Source: a virus. From it: a stretch of DNA of 47,144 bases. Below the pieces are notes generated by a model. The model saw only the letters and a program-made list of their open reading frames with translations. It made no database searches and had not been told where the DNA came from. This document shows positions 24,469 to 31,393 of this stretch, one piece after another; the stretch's first letter is position 1, and every line of letters starts with the position of its first letter. Position numbers and translations under genes: made by a program. Location: positions 1 to 47,144 of IMG/VR virus record IMGVR_UViG_3300047585_000266; one strand, 5' to 3'.

Positions 24469-25340
24469 CAGAGGCCCCAACGCGATCTGGCATTCGACTG
24501 GACGGCTGAATTATAAGTCGTTGGATAAATACCAAATTCCCCGATGTACCCCGTTACAAAATTTACACCGCTGTTGAACTGACAAAAATTCAAAGCACCA
24601 GACCCGATATTATTGCTGGCTGAATTTCCAGTGGTTTGCGTTACGCCATCGACGTCGATGGTGCTGCTGGCTGCGTTTGCCGTCATCTGCAGAACGTGTG
24701 GAGCGGAATCAGCCGCAGTCTGACTGAGCACAGCACCATTGTACATCCCGACCGTGTTCGCTCCTTCGAATCCAAACTGGGAGTTAAAGCCGTCCCCTGT
24801 TGCGTTACCCAAAATATTTTGATTTGCGCTGAAGTTTCCGGTCCTCTCTGCCAGAGCTTCGAAAGTATAAGGCTGCGCCTGTGCAACGACAGTCGCGGCC
24901 ATTGCCGACGATCCGGTGCAGTTAATAACCGGAAGGCTATGTACGGCAGCAAATGCGATCTGCGGCATGTTTGCAAGCGTCGCCTGCGTCCATCCCGTCG
25001 TGTTTCCGGTTTTGTCGTAAACCTTCGCCACGCTGCACGCCGTCGCGCATGCATGTCCTGCACTTTGCGCAGTCGTATAGTTGACCGTACCCGCTGACGT
25101 TACGTGAACGGTATCAGCAACGAGGCCGGTTGCGGTGTCAACGAGATCACAGGCAGCGCTGCCAGAAACAGCGTCGGCGGTAGAGAATGCGTAGGAACAA
25201 GAGCCCCATTGATTGAAGGCTTGGCTGTCTCCTGGGCCAACGTAGGCAGGAGCCGCCGACTTCACCATTCCAAACAACACCTGCGCATCGCACGGCGCCG
25301 TTAAGGCAGCGAGAATGGCTAATAGCTTGAGGATTTTCAT
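24468..25340 (-). CDS. exported LamG/arabinofuranosidase-B-like lectin-fold protein
   Basis: A 290-aa protein. The start at 25340 overlaps the stop of the 31-aa gene. Signal peptide ILKLLAILAALTAPCDA. The mature protein shows the pattern of the concanavalin-like domain of alpha-L-arabinofuranosidase B (AFSTADAVSGSAACDL, then VYDKTGNTTGW, and a C-terminal GYIGEFGIYP). This domain is common in phage tail proteins and usually binds sugar. It directly precedes the glycosidase gene, so the two may act together. Confidence 0.6.
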   Translation of the reverse strand: MKILKLLAILAALTAPCDAQVLFGMVKSAAPAYVGPGDSQAFNQWGSCSYAFSTADAVSGSAACDLVDTATGLVADTVHVTSAGTVNYTTAQSAGHACATACSVAKVYDKTGNTTGWTQATLANMPQIAFAAVHSLPVINCTGSSAMAATVVAQAQPYTFEALAERTGNFSANQNILGNATGDGFNSQFGFEGANTVGMYNGAVLSQTAADSAPHVLQMTANAASSTIDVDGVTQTTGNSASNNIGSGALNFCQFNSGVNFVTGYIGEFGIYPTTYNSAVQSNARSRWGL

Positions 25341-25432
25341 GTCGTCCATCCTATCTCTTCACACAATCGAATGTATTCCCTGACCGTCATGTAATTGGCT
25401 TCAGTGAGGGCGCGGGCGAGGGTTTGGGTCAT
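25337..25432 (-). CDS. 31-aa coupled peptide
   Basis: A 31-codon frame bridging the S74 gene and the lectin-like gene with ATGA overlaps on both sides. The product is helical and charged (TEANYMTVREYIRLCEEIG) with no signal peptide. It could act mainly to couple translation. Confidence 0.45.
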   Translation of the reverse strand: MTQTLARALTEANYMTVREYIRLCEEIGWTT

Positions 25433-26925
25433 CGGATACCGAACACTCTGCACTTCCAGTTGTCGTTGCATGCGCGGAGATTGTCGTTCTCCGATTTCAG
25501 TTCCTTGATTGCGCCTGCTAGGATGGCCGTGAGTTGCTGGTATCGAACACCGCGGACTTCGCCGTCATCCCCGCGCGCAGTTAAACGCTCGTCAATCTTG
25601 GCAACGTCCTCGGCGACAAAGCCGACTTGCACATCATGATCAACATTGCCGCCGAACTCTTCCTTCTTGCGGAAGGAAACAGGTTCAAGCTGCATCGCAG
25701 TATTGAGTGCATCTTTGCTGGTAATACTTTGGATGTCCTGCTTGAAGCGCAGCGATGATGTCAGGCACCCGAGCGTGGCATCATAGGTGAGTAGCCCGGT
25801 GCCTGAATTGAAACAGACCGTCCCGGTTTGAGCTGCGGACGTTTGCCCCATATTAGTGACGGCAAGCGTGCCAGCGAAGGTTGCTGCCGACGTACTTGGT
25901 GTGCCTCCCCCGGAGATCGTCAATACCGGACCAGCACCGGGGCAGACAAAGAAAGTGTCATTTACATTGCTCGTATCACAGATATCGCTGCTGCCATTTG
26001 TTGCAGATAAAACGATATCCTGAGCACTGTTGGTCTGAGCGTCGCCCGCAAACGCACCTAAAAATAAGTGCCCACTTCCTGCGGTGAGCGCGCTTCCGAC
26101 GTTATAGCCAAGGCCAGTATTTCCCACGCCGGTCATAAGCCCGGCATTATTCGTCCCACCACTACCGCCAGCTTGAAAGCCGATCCAAGTCGCCCAGCGA
26201 TTTGCAACATTCCGCCCAGCACCTTGCCCTATCAATGTGCCGCCGCCGCCAGTACCTTGGATATTGCGACCTGCATCATCACCCATGCAGGTCCATGACC
26301 CGGTATTTAAGGTCGTCCCCCCATTGCCGCACGCATTGTGTCCGAAGGCACTGTTTTGATTGGCTATACCGTTGAAAGCCCAGCCCGCTTTATCGCCAAA
26401 AAATGTCGCTTCATTTCCTGCAAATAATGGCTGTCCCGTATCGCCCTGTCCGAGGTTCAAAATCAGGTTACCGTTTGAATTTGTAGTTCCGCCAGTACTC
26501 AGCATCGGAAAGCTAATATAGGAAGCGATAACTCCAAGTGATGCCGTCACTGTGTAGCCAGTTCCAACCCCTGATGTGGATGCTTGTGAGCAACTAATCG
26601 ATCCGCTAGGCACAGCGCCGGAAGTAATGCCTGGCATCTCAAGAATGCCTTGAGTCACCGCCCCCGTCGTAACGGTATTTACACCAATTACCGGAGAAGA
26701 TGTGAAATTCACTCCAGTACATTGAAGTGTAATCGTGTCGCCAGCCACGTATCCCGTCATCGTCCCACCGGGCGCGCTAATACTGCCGGGAGCGAGTGCG
26801 AATTGGAGGCCGCCAAAGGCTGATACAATTGGGCCTAAAGTAGTGGGCTGCGTCGCCGTCGCAGTCTGTGCAATCGCCTGCCCCACCCAAAGAGAAGCAA
26901 CCAGTGCCAGGATGATCTTCTTCAT
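25429..26925 (-). CDS. tail-fibre protein with C-terminal S74 chaperone domain and signal peptide
   Basis: A 498-aa protein. GAGG six bases before ATG 26925 favours that start over the upstream TTG. Signal peptide KKIILALVASLWVGQAIAQ. The middle is a Gly/Asn/Thr-rich fibre shaft with repeats of the G-x-N-x-G type. The last 110 residues are a Peptidase_S74 intramolecular chaperone: SSLRFKQDI holds the Ser and Lys (five residues apart) used for self-cleavage. It trimerises the fibre and is then released. Exported S74 fibres are unusual for a phage. Confidence 0.75.
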   Translation of the reverse strand: MKKIILALVASLWVGQAIAQTATATQPTTLGPIVSAFGGLQFALAPGSISAPGGTMTGYVAGDTITLQCTGVNFTSSPVIGVNTVTTGAVTQGILEMPGITSGAVPSGSISCSQASTSGVGTGYTVTASLGVIASYISFPMLSTGGTTNSNGNLILNLGQGDTGQPLFAGNEATFFGDKAGWAFNGIANQNSAFGHNACGNGGTTLNTGSWTCMGDDAGRNIQGTGGGGTLIGQGAGRNVANRWATWIGFQAGGSGGTNNAGLMTGVGNTGLGYNVGSALTAGSGHLFLGAFAGDAQTNSAQDIVLSATNGSSDICDTSNVNDTFFVCPGAGPVLTISGGGTPSTSAATFAGTLAVTNMGQTSAAQTGTVCFNSGTGLLTYDATLGCLTSSLRFKQDIQSITSKDALNTAMQLEPVSFRKKEEFGGNVDHDVQVGFVAEDVAKIDERLTARGDDGEVRGVRYQQLTAILAGAIKELKSENDNLRACNDNWKCRVFGIR

Positions 26926-26933
26926 GATGGACC

Positions 26934-27788
26934 TCAATTATACAAAGCTGAAATGAAAGCGTGCGCTGATGATGTCAGCGTAAAGCAGCCCGTCGTGCTA
27001 ACGCCGACCGTGATGCCGGTAGCCATCGTCACACCCGGAACAGGATCGGAAACCGAATAGGACGTGGTCCCGGAAGGCAGCGCCACGCATCCTGCGGGAG
27101 TTATCGCGCCATTGGATGGAAATGACGTGGCGTCAAAAATAACAACCCACCACGGAGCGGCAGAAAGCGTCGTATCGGCTGAGATTTGATAGCCGTACAA
27201 TTGTCCTGCGGAAGCCTTGGCCACGAGGCTTGATGCTAATGCCGATGTTTGGGCGTGCGTGGCGTAGTTGAGAAGCTGCTGCGGCGAAATGAGCAGATTG
27301 CCGTAGAGATCGCAGCCGAGCTTGGTCACCGTATTGGAACCCACCTGGCTCGCAGTCGTGGCGTTGGTGTAGCCCTGGCAAGTGGAGGCGGCGATCAGTG
27401 CTGCATATAGATTGTTGTTCGTAGTTGGAGTATCGACGTTCAGCGCGCGGTACTGGTTGAGCGAAAACGTGCCTTGGGTGCCGGAGGTAAGTGCAGTTGG
27501 AGAGGAGTTATATTCGCCGCCGCCGGGAGTGAAGTTCGAGGTGCCGGCGGTGAATGTCGCGCCGTCCTGGACAGAAAGGCCGCCGCCTCCCCCGCCGCTG
27601 ATCACCAACGGATTTCCGCTGTCGCAGGGGGCCCAGGAAAGCGGCGAGGTCGGCACCGTGCCGTTGTAGCAATAGAGATAGGCGACCGGGGCGCCGTCAT
27701 TGAGGGCAAGTAGCGGCCCGCTCCACGACAGCAGGAGGAGCGTGGCAGCAAGGGCCAGCCTAGCGGCAGCCCTGATTGTCGCCTTCAT
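26934..27788 (-). CDS. exported virion-like protein, first gene of the cassette
   Basis: A 284-aa protein. The start at ATG 27788 has GGAGAAG at good spacing; a longer upstream frame would only translate the repeated leader. Signal peptide TIRAAARLALAATLLLL. The mature part contains ATFTAGTSNFTPGGGEYN and ALTSGTQGTFSLNQYRAL, a pattern typical of phage structural proteins with a short repeat domain. A Gly-rich hinge precedes it. The role is probably adhesion or fibre; export is predicted. Confidence 0.6.
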   Translation of the reverse strand: MKATIRAAARLALAATLLLLSWSGPLLALNDGAPVAYLYCYNGTVPTSPLSWAPCDSGNPLVISGGGGGGLSVQDGATFTAGTSNFTPGGGEYNSSPTALTSGTQGTFSLNQYRALNVDTPTTNNNLYAALIAASTCQGYTNATTASQVGSNTVTKLGCDLYGNLLISPQQLLNYATHAQTSALASSLVAKASAGQLYGYQISADTTLSAAPWWVVIFDATSFPSNGAITPAGCVALPSGTTSYSVSDPVPGVTMATGITVGVSTTGCFTLTSSAHAFISALYN

Positions 27789-27793
27789 GACAT

Positions 27794-27814
27794 CTTCTCC
27801 AATTTGGGGAGAAG
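27794..27814 (-). promoter_or_regulatory. hairpin sequestering the ribosome binding site, copy B
   Basis: CTTCTCC and GGAGAAG form a perfect 7-bp stem with a 7-nt loop in the leftward mRNA. The 3' arm is the Shine-Dalgarno sequence of the gene at 27788. When folded, initiation should be reduced, so release could time late expression. Confidence 0.6.
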
Positions 27815-27858
27815 GATGAATCCATCGGGCGGGATTCGGCAACGGCGAAAGGTAATTG

Positions 27859-27892
27859 GCGGTATTACGCGGTAAGGGGCGGTATTACGCGG
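27859..27892 (-). promoter_or_regulatory. paired direct repeat, copy B
   Basis: Two perfect CGCGTAATACCGCC half-sites (minus strand) spaced 20 bp, about 70 bp upstream of the exported cassette's first start codon. TAATAC could be a -10-like element, but no matching -35 is clear, so an activator-dependent promoter is suggested. Confidence 0.6.
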
Positions 27893-27933
27893 GAGTCTGG
27901 GAATTGCCGCACAGGAAGTCTGCCGGACAACCG

Positions 27934-28326
27934 TCAGATGCCGCTTCCCTGGACGAAACAGAAAACAAACAGGCTGCGACTGACGAACAGGACGTTATGT
28001 CCGGTCGGATTGCCCTTGTCCCATTTCAGCTTCTGGTCTGGAATCAGGACCTCGGTACCGACATCGAGATGCGGTCGGCCGAGCGGCTCATCGGGACGAT
28101 CGTCGGTGATCACCGCGAAGGTCTGGCCATCGCGGACATGGACCGTATCCGCATAATAGGCGTCGGCTTCTTTGCAGCAGGGCGCGATGACGTTATCGGG
28201 CTGCATCAGATTCTGGTACCAGTCATGGATTCCCGGATCGGTATTTTCCCATTGTCCGAGGTCGCGCGCCGGGGCAGCTGCGCAGGCCAGCAGTGCGATC
28301 GCCAGCAGGGTGCCCCTCAGATCCAC
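27934..28326 (-). CDS. secreted Cys-containing protein of Bradyrhizobium phage/prophage type
   Basis: A 130-aa protein. Start GTG 28326 has GGAGAAG upstream. Signal peptide GTLLAIALLACAAAPA. The mature part includes QWENTDPGIHDWYQNLMQPD, a CC pair, DDRPDEPLGRPH and KWDKGNPTGHNVLF. I recognise this as a small protein recurring in Bradyrhizobium-type genomes, without known function. It lies at the end of the lysis block. Confidence 0.55.
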   Translation of the reverse strand: MDLRGTLLAIALLACAAAPARDLGQWENTDPGIHDWYQNLMQPDNVIAPCCKEADAYYADTVHVRDGQTFAVITDDRPDEPLGRPHLDVGTEVLIPDQKLKWDKGNPTGHNVLFVSRSLFVFCFVQGSGI

Positions 28327-28433
28327 TCGTTCTTCTCCAGCCAATCCACGGCCCAAACCAGGCCACCCACGATACCCACGACAGCTGCCAGCGTTCCGAT
28401 CCAGGACAGCCAGGTCAGCGAATGCGGAATCAT
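28317..28433 (-). CDS. 38-aa single-pass membrane protein
   Basis: ATGA overlap with the 107-aa gene upstream and out-of-frame overlap with the GTG-started gene downstream. One transmembrane helix (IGTLAAVVGIVGGLVWAVDW) and a short charged tail (LEKNEW). Its location in the lysis block suggests a pinholin- or spanin-like role, unproven. Confidence 0.5.
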   Translation of the reverse strand: MIPHSLTWLSWIGTLAAVVGIVGGLVWAVDWLEKNEWI

Positions 28434-28753
28434 CCCGTCGCCCCGAAATCAATGCCGCCTGTTTCGGGAGGTTTGACGAAGCCGCGGTAATGACGCAGCT
28501 CGCGGACATCATCCTCGAGGTGGATGATGCGTCGGTTCTGGTCGGCCTGGTTGATCAGCACCTCGCCGATTTTCTTGATCTCGCTCTGGATGTCGCCGAT
28601 GGATTCCTTGGTCTCGCGCTTGCTTTCGGCCACCTCTTCCTTCAGCGAGAAAACCGTGGAGCGTAACGCGCCTAGGGCATAGATGCCGCCGGCAAGGAAG
28701 ATCGCGGTCTGGATAATGCCGCCGAGCCCGATCGAGGGGTCAAAGGTGATCAT
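28430..28753 (-). CDS. membrane-anchored coiled-coil protein (possible Rz-like spanin or holin accessory)
   Basis: A 107-aa protein. N-terminal membrane helix (GGIIQTAIFLAGGIYALGAL), then a long charged coiled coil (FSLKEEVAESKRETKESIG and on to about residue 90). An i-spanin has this layout (inner-membrane anchor and periplasmic coiled coil), as do several small phage membrane proteins. Start ATG 28753 lies downstream of the terminator of the porin gene. Confidence 0.5.
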   Translation of the reverse strand: MITFDPSIGLGGIIQTAIFLAGGIYALGALRSTVFSLKEEVAESKRETKESIGDIQSEIKKIGEVLINQADQNRRIIHLEDDVRELRHYRGFVKPPETGGIDFGATG

Positions 28754-28775
28754 CGGGTCTGGATATCCTTTCCAG

Positions 28776-28810
28776 CAAAACAACGCTGCCCGGGGTTGGT
28801 CCGGGCAGCG
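28776..28810 (-). terminator. intrinsic terminator after the outer-membrane protein gene
   Basis: A perfect 10-bp stem (28784-28793 with 28801-28810) and 7-nt loop; leftward it is followed by TTGTTTTG. It lies eight bases after the porin stop codon. Genes downstream would need read-through or another promoter. Confidence 0.7.
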
Positions 28811-28817
28811 GTCACAT

Positions 28818-29483
28818 TCAGAAATGATAGGTGAAACCCATCTCGCCGCGATTTTCCGTGGTCGCGGTCTGGCCTGGCGCGATCGTGGTCGCGCCATATT
28901 GCGCATTATAGTAGACGGCATCGACCGTCCACTTGCTGTTCGGGATAAACAGATGCCCGGCAGCACCGGTGCAGTAGCCCTTCAGGAAAGTGCCGTTCTG
29001 GCAGGCACCGACCCGGATGGTCGGGACCGCATTGGCGAGGAAACCCGTGAGAGGCGCGATGTTGCTGAACATCGGCATCTGCGAAAGCGCGCCGCCGAAC
29101 TCCATGCCTTCGAAGGCGAACAGCTTGTTGCCGAAACCGCCGCCCACGATGTCAGAGGATGGCTGCGCGACCGCGTAGGACACATCGGCAATGACGCCGA
29201 GCCAGTAGGTGCCGTTGAAAAACTGGTAGCCGCCGTTGATGCCCATATAAGTGCCGTCCGCGGACAGCGAGCCGAGATTAACGACATCGACGCCGGTACC
29301 GGAACCGGAGATCGAGCCGCCGAGGAAGAAGCCGGAACAGCCGTTGAGCGAGCATGGATTGGCGGGGGCGGCATAGACCGGGGCCTTGATGGGAAGGGTC
29401 TGCGCGGCGAGATCGGCGGCAAAAACCGGCGAGATCAGCGCTGCCGCGAGAATGACAGCCGAAAACAATCGAAGCCTCTTCAT
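28818..29483 (-). CDS. outer-membrane beta-barrel (porin-like) protein
   Basis: A 221-aa protein. Start ATG 29483 has GGAG eight bases upstream. Signal peptide RLRLFSAVILAAALISPVFA, then the IKAPVYAAPANP linker and SGFFLGG strand common in rhizobial outer-membrane proteins. It has alternating polar and hydrophobic strands and a C-terminal Phe (GFTYHF), the signal for BAM insertion. Its own terminator marks it as an accessory (moron-type) gene. It could alter the cell surface of a lysogen or block superinfection. Confidence 0.7.
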   Translation of the reverse strand: MKRLRLFSAVILAAALISPVFAADLAAQTLPIKAPVYAAPANPCSLNGCSGFFLGGSISGSGTGVDVVNLGSLSADGTYMGINGGYQFFNGTYWLGVIADVSYAVAQPSSDIVGGGFGNKLFAFEGMEFGGALSQMPMFSNIAPLTGFLANAVPTIRVGACQNGTFLKGYCTGAAGHLFIPNSKWTVDAVYYNAQYGATTIAPGQTATTENRGEMGFTYHF

Positions 29484-29592
29484 GGGGAATTCTCCGGGTT
29501 GAAAGACCAATTCACGCCACGAAAGAAACGCCAGCGATTGATTCGCGGAAAGCTGCAACGCGTTATGCATCGCACAATCCGGATGGTTGTGA

Positions 29593-29901
29593 CTATTTTG
29601 CCACTACATTGTCCGGCAGCTTATCCGCCAGCGCGCGTTCGGCCGCGGACAGGATGATCTGCGGCTCCGGCGTCGATGCATCCCTGGGCTTTGAAGCCTT
29701 GCGCAGGATCGCCTCGCGGGTGGTATCGATTAGGGTCCACCCCATGCCGATCAGGATTGCCAGCGGGCCCGCGACGAGCTCCGCAGTCGTAACCCATCCG
29801 GCTTCCTTGTTGGCACCGAAGGCGATCAGGATTGCGCCCAGCGCCGGCAGAGCGAGCTGCAGCTGCGACTTGATCTGGTCAGTCGAAGGAATGAAACTCA
29901 T
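29593..29901 (-). CDS. putative holin, 102 aa, two membrane helices
   Basis: Start ATG 29901 after AGGAGA. Two hydrophobic segments (LQLALPALGAILIAFGA and AGPLAILIGMGWTLI), then a charged cytoplasmic tail rich in Arg/Lys/Glu. Size, topology and location near the endolysin are those of class II holins. The 109 bases between this gene and the porin gene hold no feature I can name. Confidence 0.6.
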   Translation of the reverse strand: MSFIPSTDQIKSQLQLALPALGAILIAFGANKEAGWVTTAELVAGPLAILIGMGWTLIDTTREAILRKASKPRDASTPEPQIILSAAERALADKLPDNVVAK

Positions 29902-29914
29902 GGCCGATTGTCTC

Positions 29915-30148
29915 CTATCCGTTATGTGACGAAGAAATGCAGTTTGGGTCCCAATGCCAAAAGAAATGCACGGCCAAGCCACCGGCCAGCATTCCCATCA
30001 GCCAGATCGACAGGGGCCACGACTGGCCCATATTGTAGATCCAGCGCGACAGCGTGTTCTGCGAAGTCGGAAAATCGAAAGCCCGCTTTTCGAAATAGGC
30101 AAAGAACACGATCGCCACCATTGATCCGACGATCCAGGGAGTGTTCAT
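29915..30148 (-). CDS. small membrane protein of the lysis block, two helices
   Basis: A 77-aa protein. Helices about residues 6-20 (IVGSMVAIVFFAYF) and 48-66 (SIWLMGMLAGGLAVHFF), with a cytoplasmic or periplasmic loop between. AAGGGA lies upstream of the ATG. It may be a second holin or an antiholin. Confidence 0.55.
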   Translation of the reverse strand: MNTPWIVGSMVAIVFFAYFEKRAFDFPTSQNTLSRWIYNMGQSWPLSIWLMGMLAGGLAVHFFWHWDPNCISSSHNG

Positions 30149-30177
30149 GCTGTGATATCCCTTTTTTGAAATCTCAA

Positions 30178-30411
30178 TCAAAGCAGCGATGGAGGTGCAG
30201 CGGGCGCCGTGACAATGGCGATCGCGGCCTTGCGGGCCCTGCGCGCATTCTGGAAAGTCTTGGTCGCCTGCCCCAGAGCATCGTCGAAGGTGCGGATCGG
30301 AGCCGCGCCGAAGGTCGTGAGATCGACATAGCATTGACCGACTGCGCGTTTGAACGCCTCGTCGATCGCATCGAGCGCCAAGTCAGTCTCGTCGGGACGG
30401 TCCGCCATCAT
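30178..30411 (-). CDS. hypothetical 77-aa protein of the lysis block
   Basis: Begins at the end of the endolysin gene (ATG 30411 or 30408). Helical and Ala/Arg-rich (ALDAIDEAFKRAV, then ARRARKAAIA). No signal or membrane segment. Role unknown. Confidence 0.5.
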   Translation of the reverse strand: MMADRPDETDLALDAIDEAFKRAVGQCYVDLTTFGAAPIRTFDDALGQATKTFQNARRARKAAIAIVTAPAAPPSLL

Positions 30412-30412
30412 G

Positions 30413-31039
30413 TCATGCCGGTTGCCCGGGTCCGTCAATCGCTTCGGCTTCCTGCTCGATCTCGCTGTCGCGCCGCAACCAGTCCTTGCCGAACCATCTG
30501 AAGCCGGGGATCGCCTCATAAAAGCGGTCGCAGGCATTCTTGTAGTCGATGATGGCCTGCGAAGGATTGCCGGCCGCCTGCAGCGTGATCACAGCCTCTT
30601 CGGTGCCAGGACCCCACACCCCATCGGCAGAAATATGCAGCACGATCTGCAGTTCCTTGATCGCGCGGGTCCCGCCGCCATTGACCGACATGTTGAAAAA
30701 TTCGAGGTTCATGCCGTCGGGCAGTTTCGGGCAATAGGGCAGCCAGTACCTGGTATAATAGATCGTGCGCTCTTGATCCTTGGTCATGTTGCGTACCGGC
30801 GTCAGCGGCAGTCCCCACTGCTGCAGGATGACGAAATATTCCTTTTGGGTGATGCCCTCGCCTGTCATTCCGCCGGGATCATGCGCATCGTTTGACCAGG
30901 CGCGGCCGGGCATCGGTCCAGAGGACCAAGCCACGCCTTCCTGGAGTTCGATGTCAGGCAGGCATTTGTCAAAATCCGGATCGGTGCCAGGCGCATAGGG
31001 CACGAAGCTGCGATCGTGCGCGGTCGGGATCGCCTTCAT
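30413..31039 (-). CDS. endolysin, GH108-type lysozyme with peptidoglycan-binding domain
   Basis: A 208-aa protein. Start ATG 31039 has GGAGAAG inside the leader hairpin; a longer frame would read through the repeat. Catalytic region: LQEG with candidate E34, then DPGGMTGEGIT at 54-64, the GH108 core. The C-terminal domain contains ELQIVLHISADGVWGPGTE, a PG_binding_3-type cell-wall-binding helix set. No signal peptide, so release needs a holin. It hydrolyses peptidoglycan at lysis. Confidence 0.82.
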   Translation of the reverse strand: MKAIPTAHDRSFVPYAPGTDPDFDKCLPDIELQEGVAWSSGPMPGRAWSNDAHDPGGMTGEGITQKEYFVILQQWGLPLTPVRNMTKDQERTIYYTRYWLPYCPKLPDGMNLEFFNMSVNGGGTRAIKELQIVLHISADGVWGPGTEEAVITLQAAGNPSQAIIDYKNACDRFYEAIPGFRWFGKDWLRRDSEIEQEAEAIDGPGQPA

Positions 31040-31044
31040 GACAT

Positions 31045-31065
31045 CTTCTCCAATTTGGGGAGAAG
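31045..31065 (-). promoter_or_regulatory. hairpin sequestering the endolysin ribosome binding site
   Basis: Same 7-bp stem and 7-nt loop as copy B; the 3' arm GGAGAAG is the endolysin Shine-Dalgarno sequence. Holding back endolysin translation until late infection is a plausible purpose. Confidence 0.6.
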
Positions 31066-31108
31066 GATGAATCCATCGGGCGGGATTCGGCAACGGCGAA
31101 AGGTAATT

Positions 31109-31142
31109 GGCGGTATTACGCGGTAAAGGGCGGTATTACGCG
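31109..31142 (-). promoter_or_regulatory. paired direct repeat, copy C
   Basis: Two perfect CGCGTAATACCGCC half-sites with 20-bp spacing, about 70 bp upstream of the endolysin start and 15 bp after the stop of the 47-aa gene. Confidence 0.6.
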
Positions 31143-31156
31143 GGATTAGGTTTAGA

Positions 31157-31300
31157 TCAGGACCCCGTCAGTGTGCGCTTGATCCGATACGCCGGCACCG
31201 CCTTGATCCTGGCCTTGCGCAGGTTAGCGCGTTTCCTGCGCTTGGGCGCCTTGGCCTGGCGGGGCGGATGGGCGGGCGCGGCGGTTGGAGCGTCGGTCAC
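31157..31300 (-). CDS. highly basic 47-aa protein (GTG start)
   Basis: GTG start preceded by GGGAGAAG. After a Pro/Ala N-terminus it is packed with Lys and Arg (KAPKRRKRANLRKARIK), net charge well above +10. It may bind nucleic acid or the packaged genome. It is not recognised as a family. Confidence 0.5.
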   Translation of the reverse strand: MTDAPTAAPAHPPRQAKAPKRRKRANLRKARIKAVPAYRIKRTLTGS

Positions 31301-31310
31301 GGCTTCTCCC

Positions 31311-31391
31311 TCAGGTCAGGTAGATCATCGCCCACACCCAGCATCCGGCCAGCACTATGCCACCGAGATAGCCCCAATGCAGAAGGTCCAT
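31311..31391 (-). CDS. 26-aa membrane peptide
   Basis: Very strong ribosome binding site (GGGGAGGTGA) before an ATG opening 26 codons. The product is nearly all hydrophobic (GYLGGIVLAGCWVWAMIYL). The strength of the site makes this a likely real membrane peptide, possibly a lysis accessory. Confidence 0.55.
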   Translation of the reverse strand: MDLLHWGYLGGIVLAGCWVWAMIYLT

Positions 31392-31393
31392 GC

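Larger units (their letters stand above)
27779..27894. repeat. 116-bp duplicated late leader, copy B
   Basis: Matches 31030-31145 at 115 of 116 positions (the difference is at 27876/31127). It contains the paired direct repeat, the hairpin over the ribosome binding site and the first codons (MKA) of the gene. The two copies are direct repeats 3251 bp apart and bracket the lysis genes. Confidence 0.95.
31030..31145. repeat. 116-bp duplicated late leader, copy C
   Basis: Near-identical to 27779-27894 (one mismatch). It includes the first codons of the endolysin gene, the hairpin and the paired direct repeat. It identifies the endolysin and the exported cassette as co-regulated units. Confidence 0.95.

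Noticed and set aside
27789-27842. Upstream extension of the 284-aa protein (and of endolysin at 31040-31093) through the repeated leader
   Set aside because: The internal ATG has a clear Shine-Dalgarno sequence and gives a signal peptide; the extension would translate the hairpin leader in both copies.
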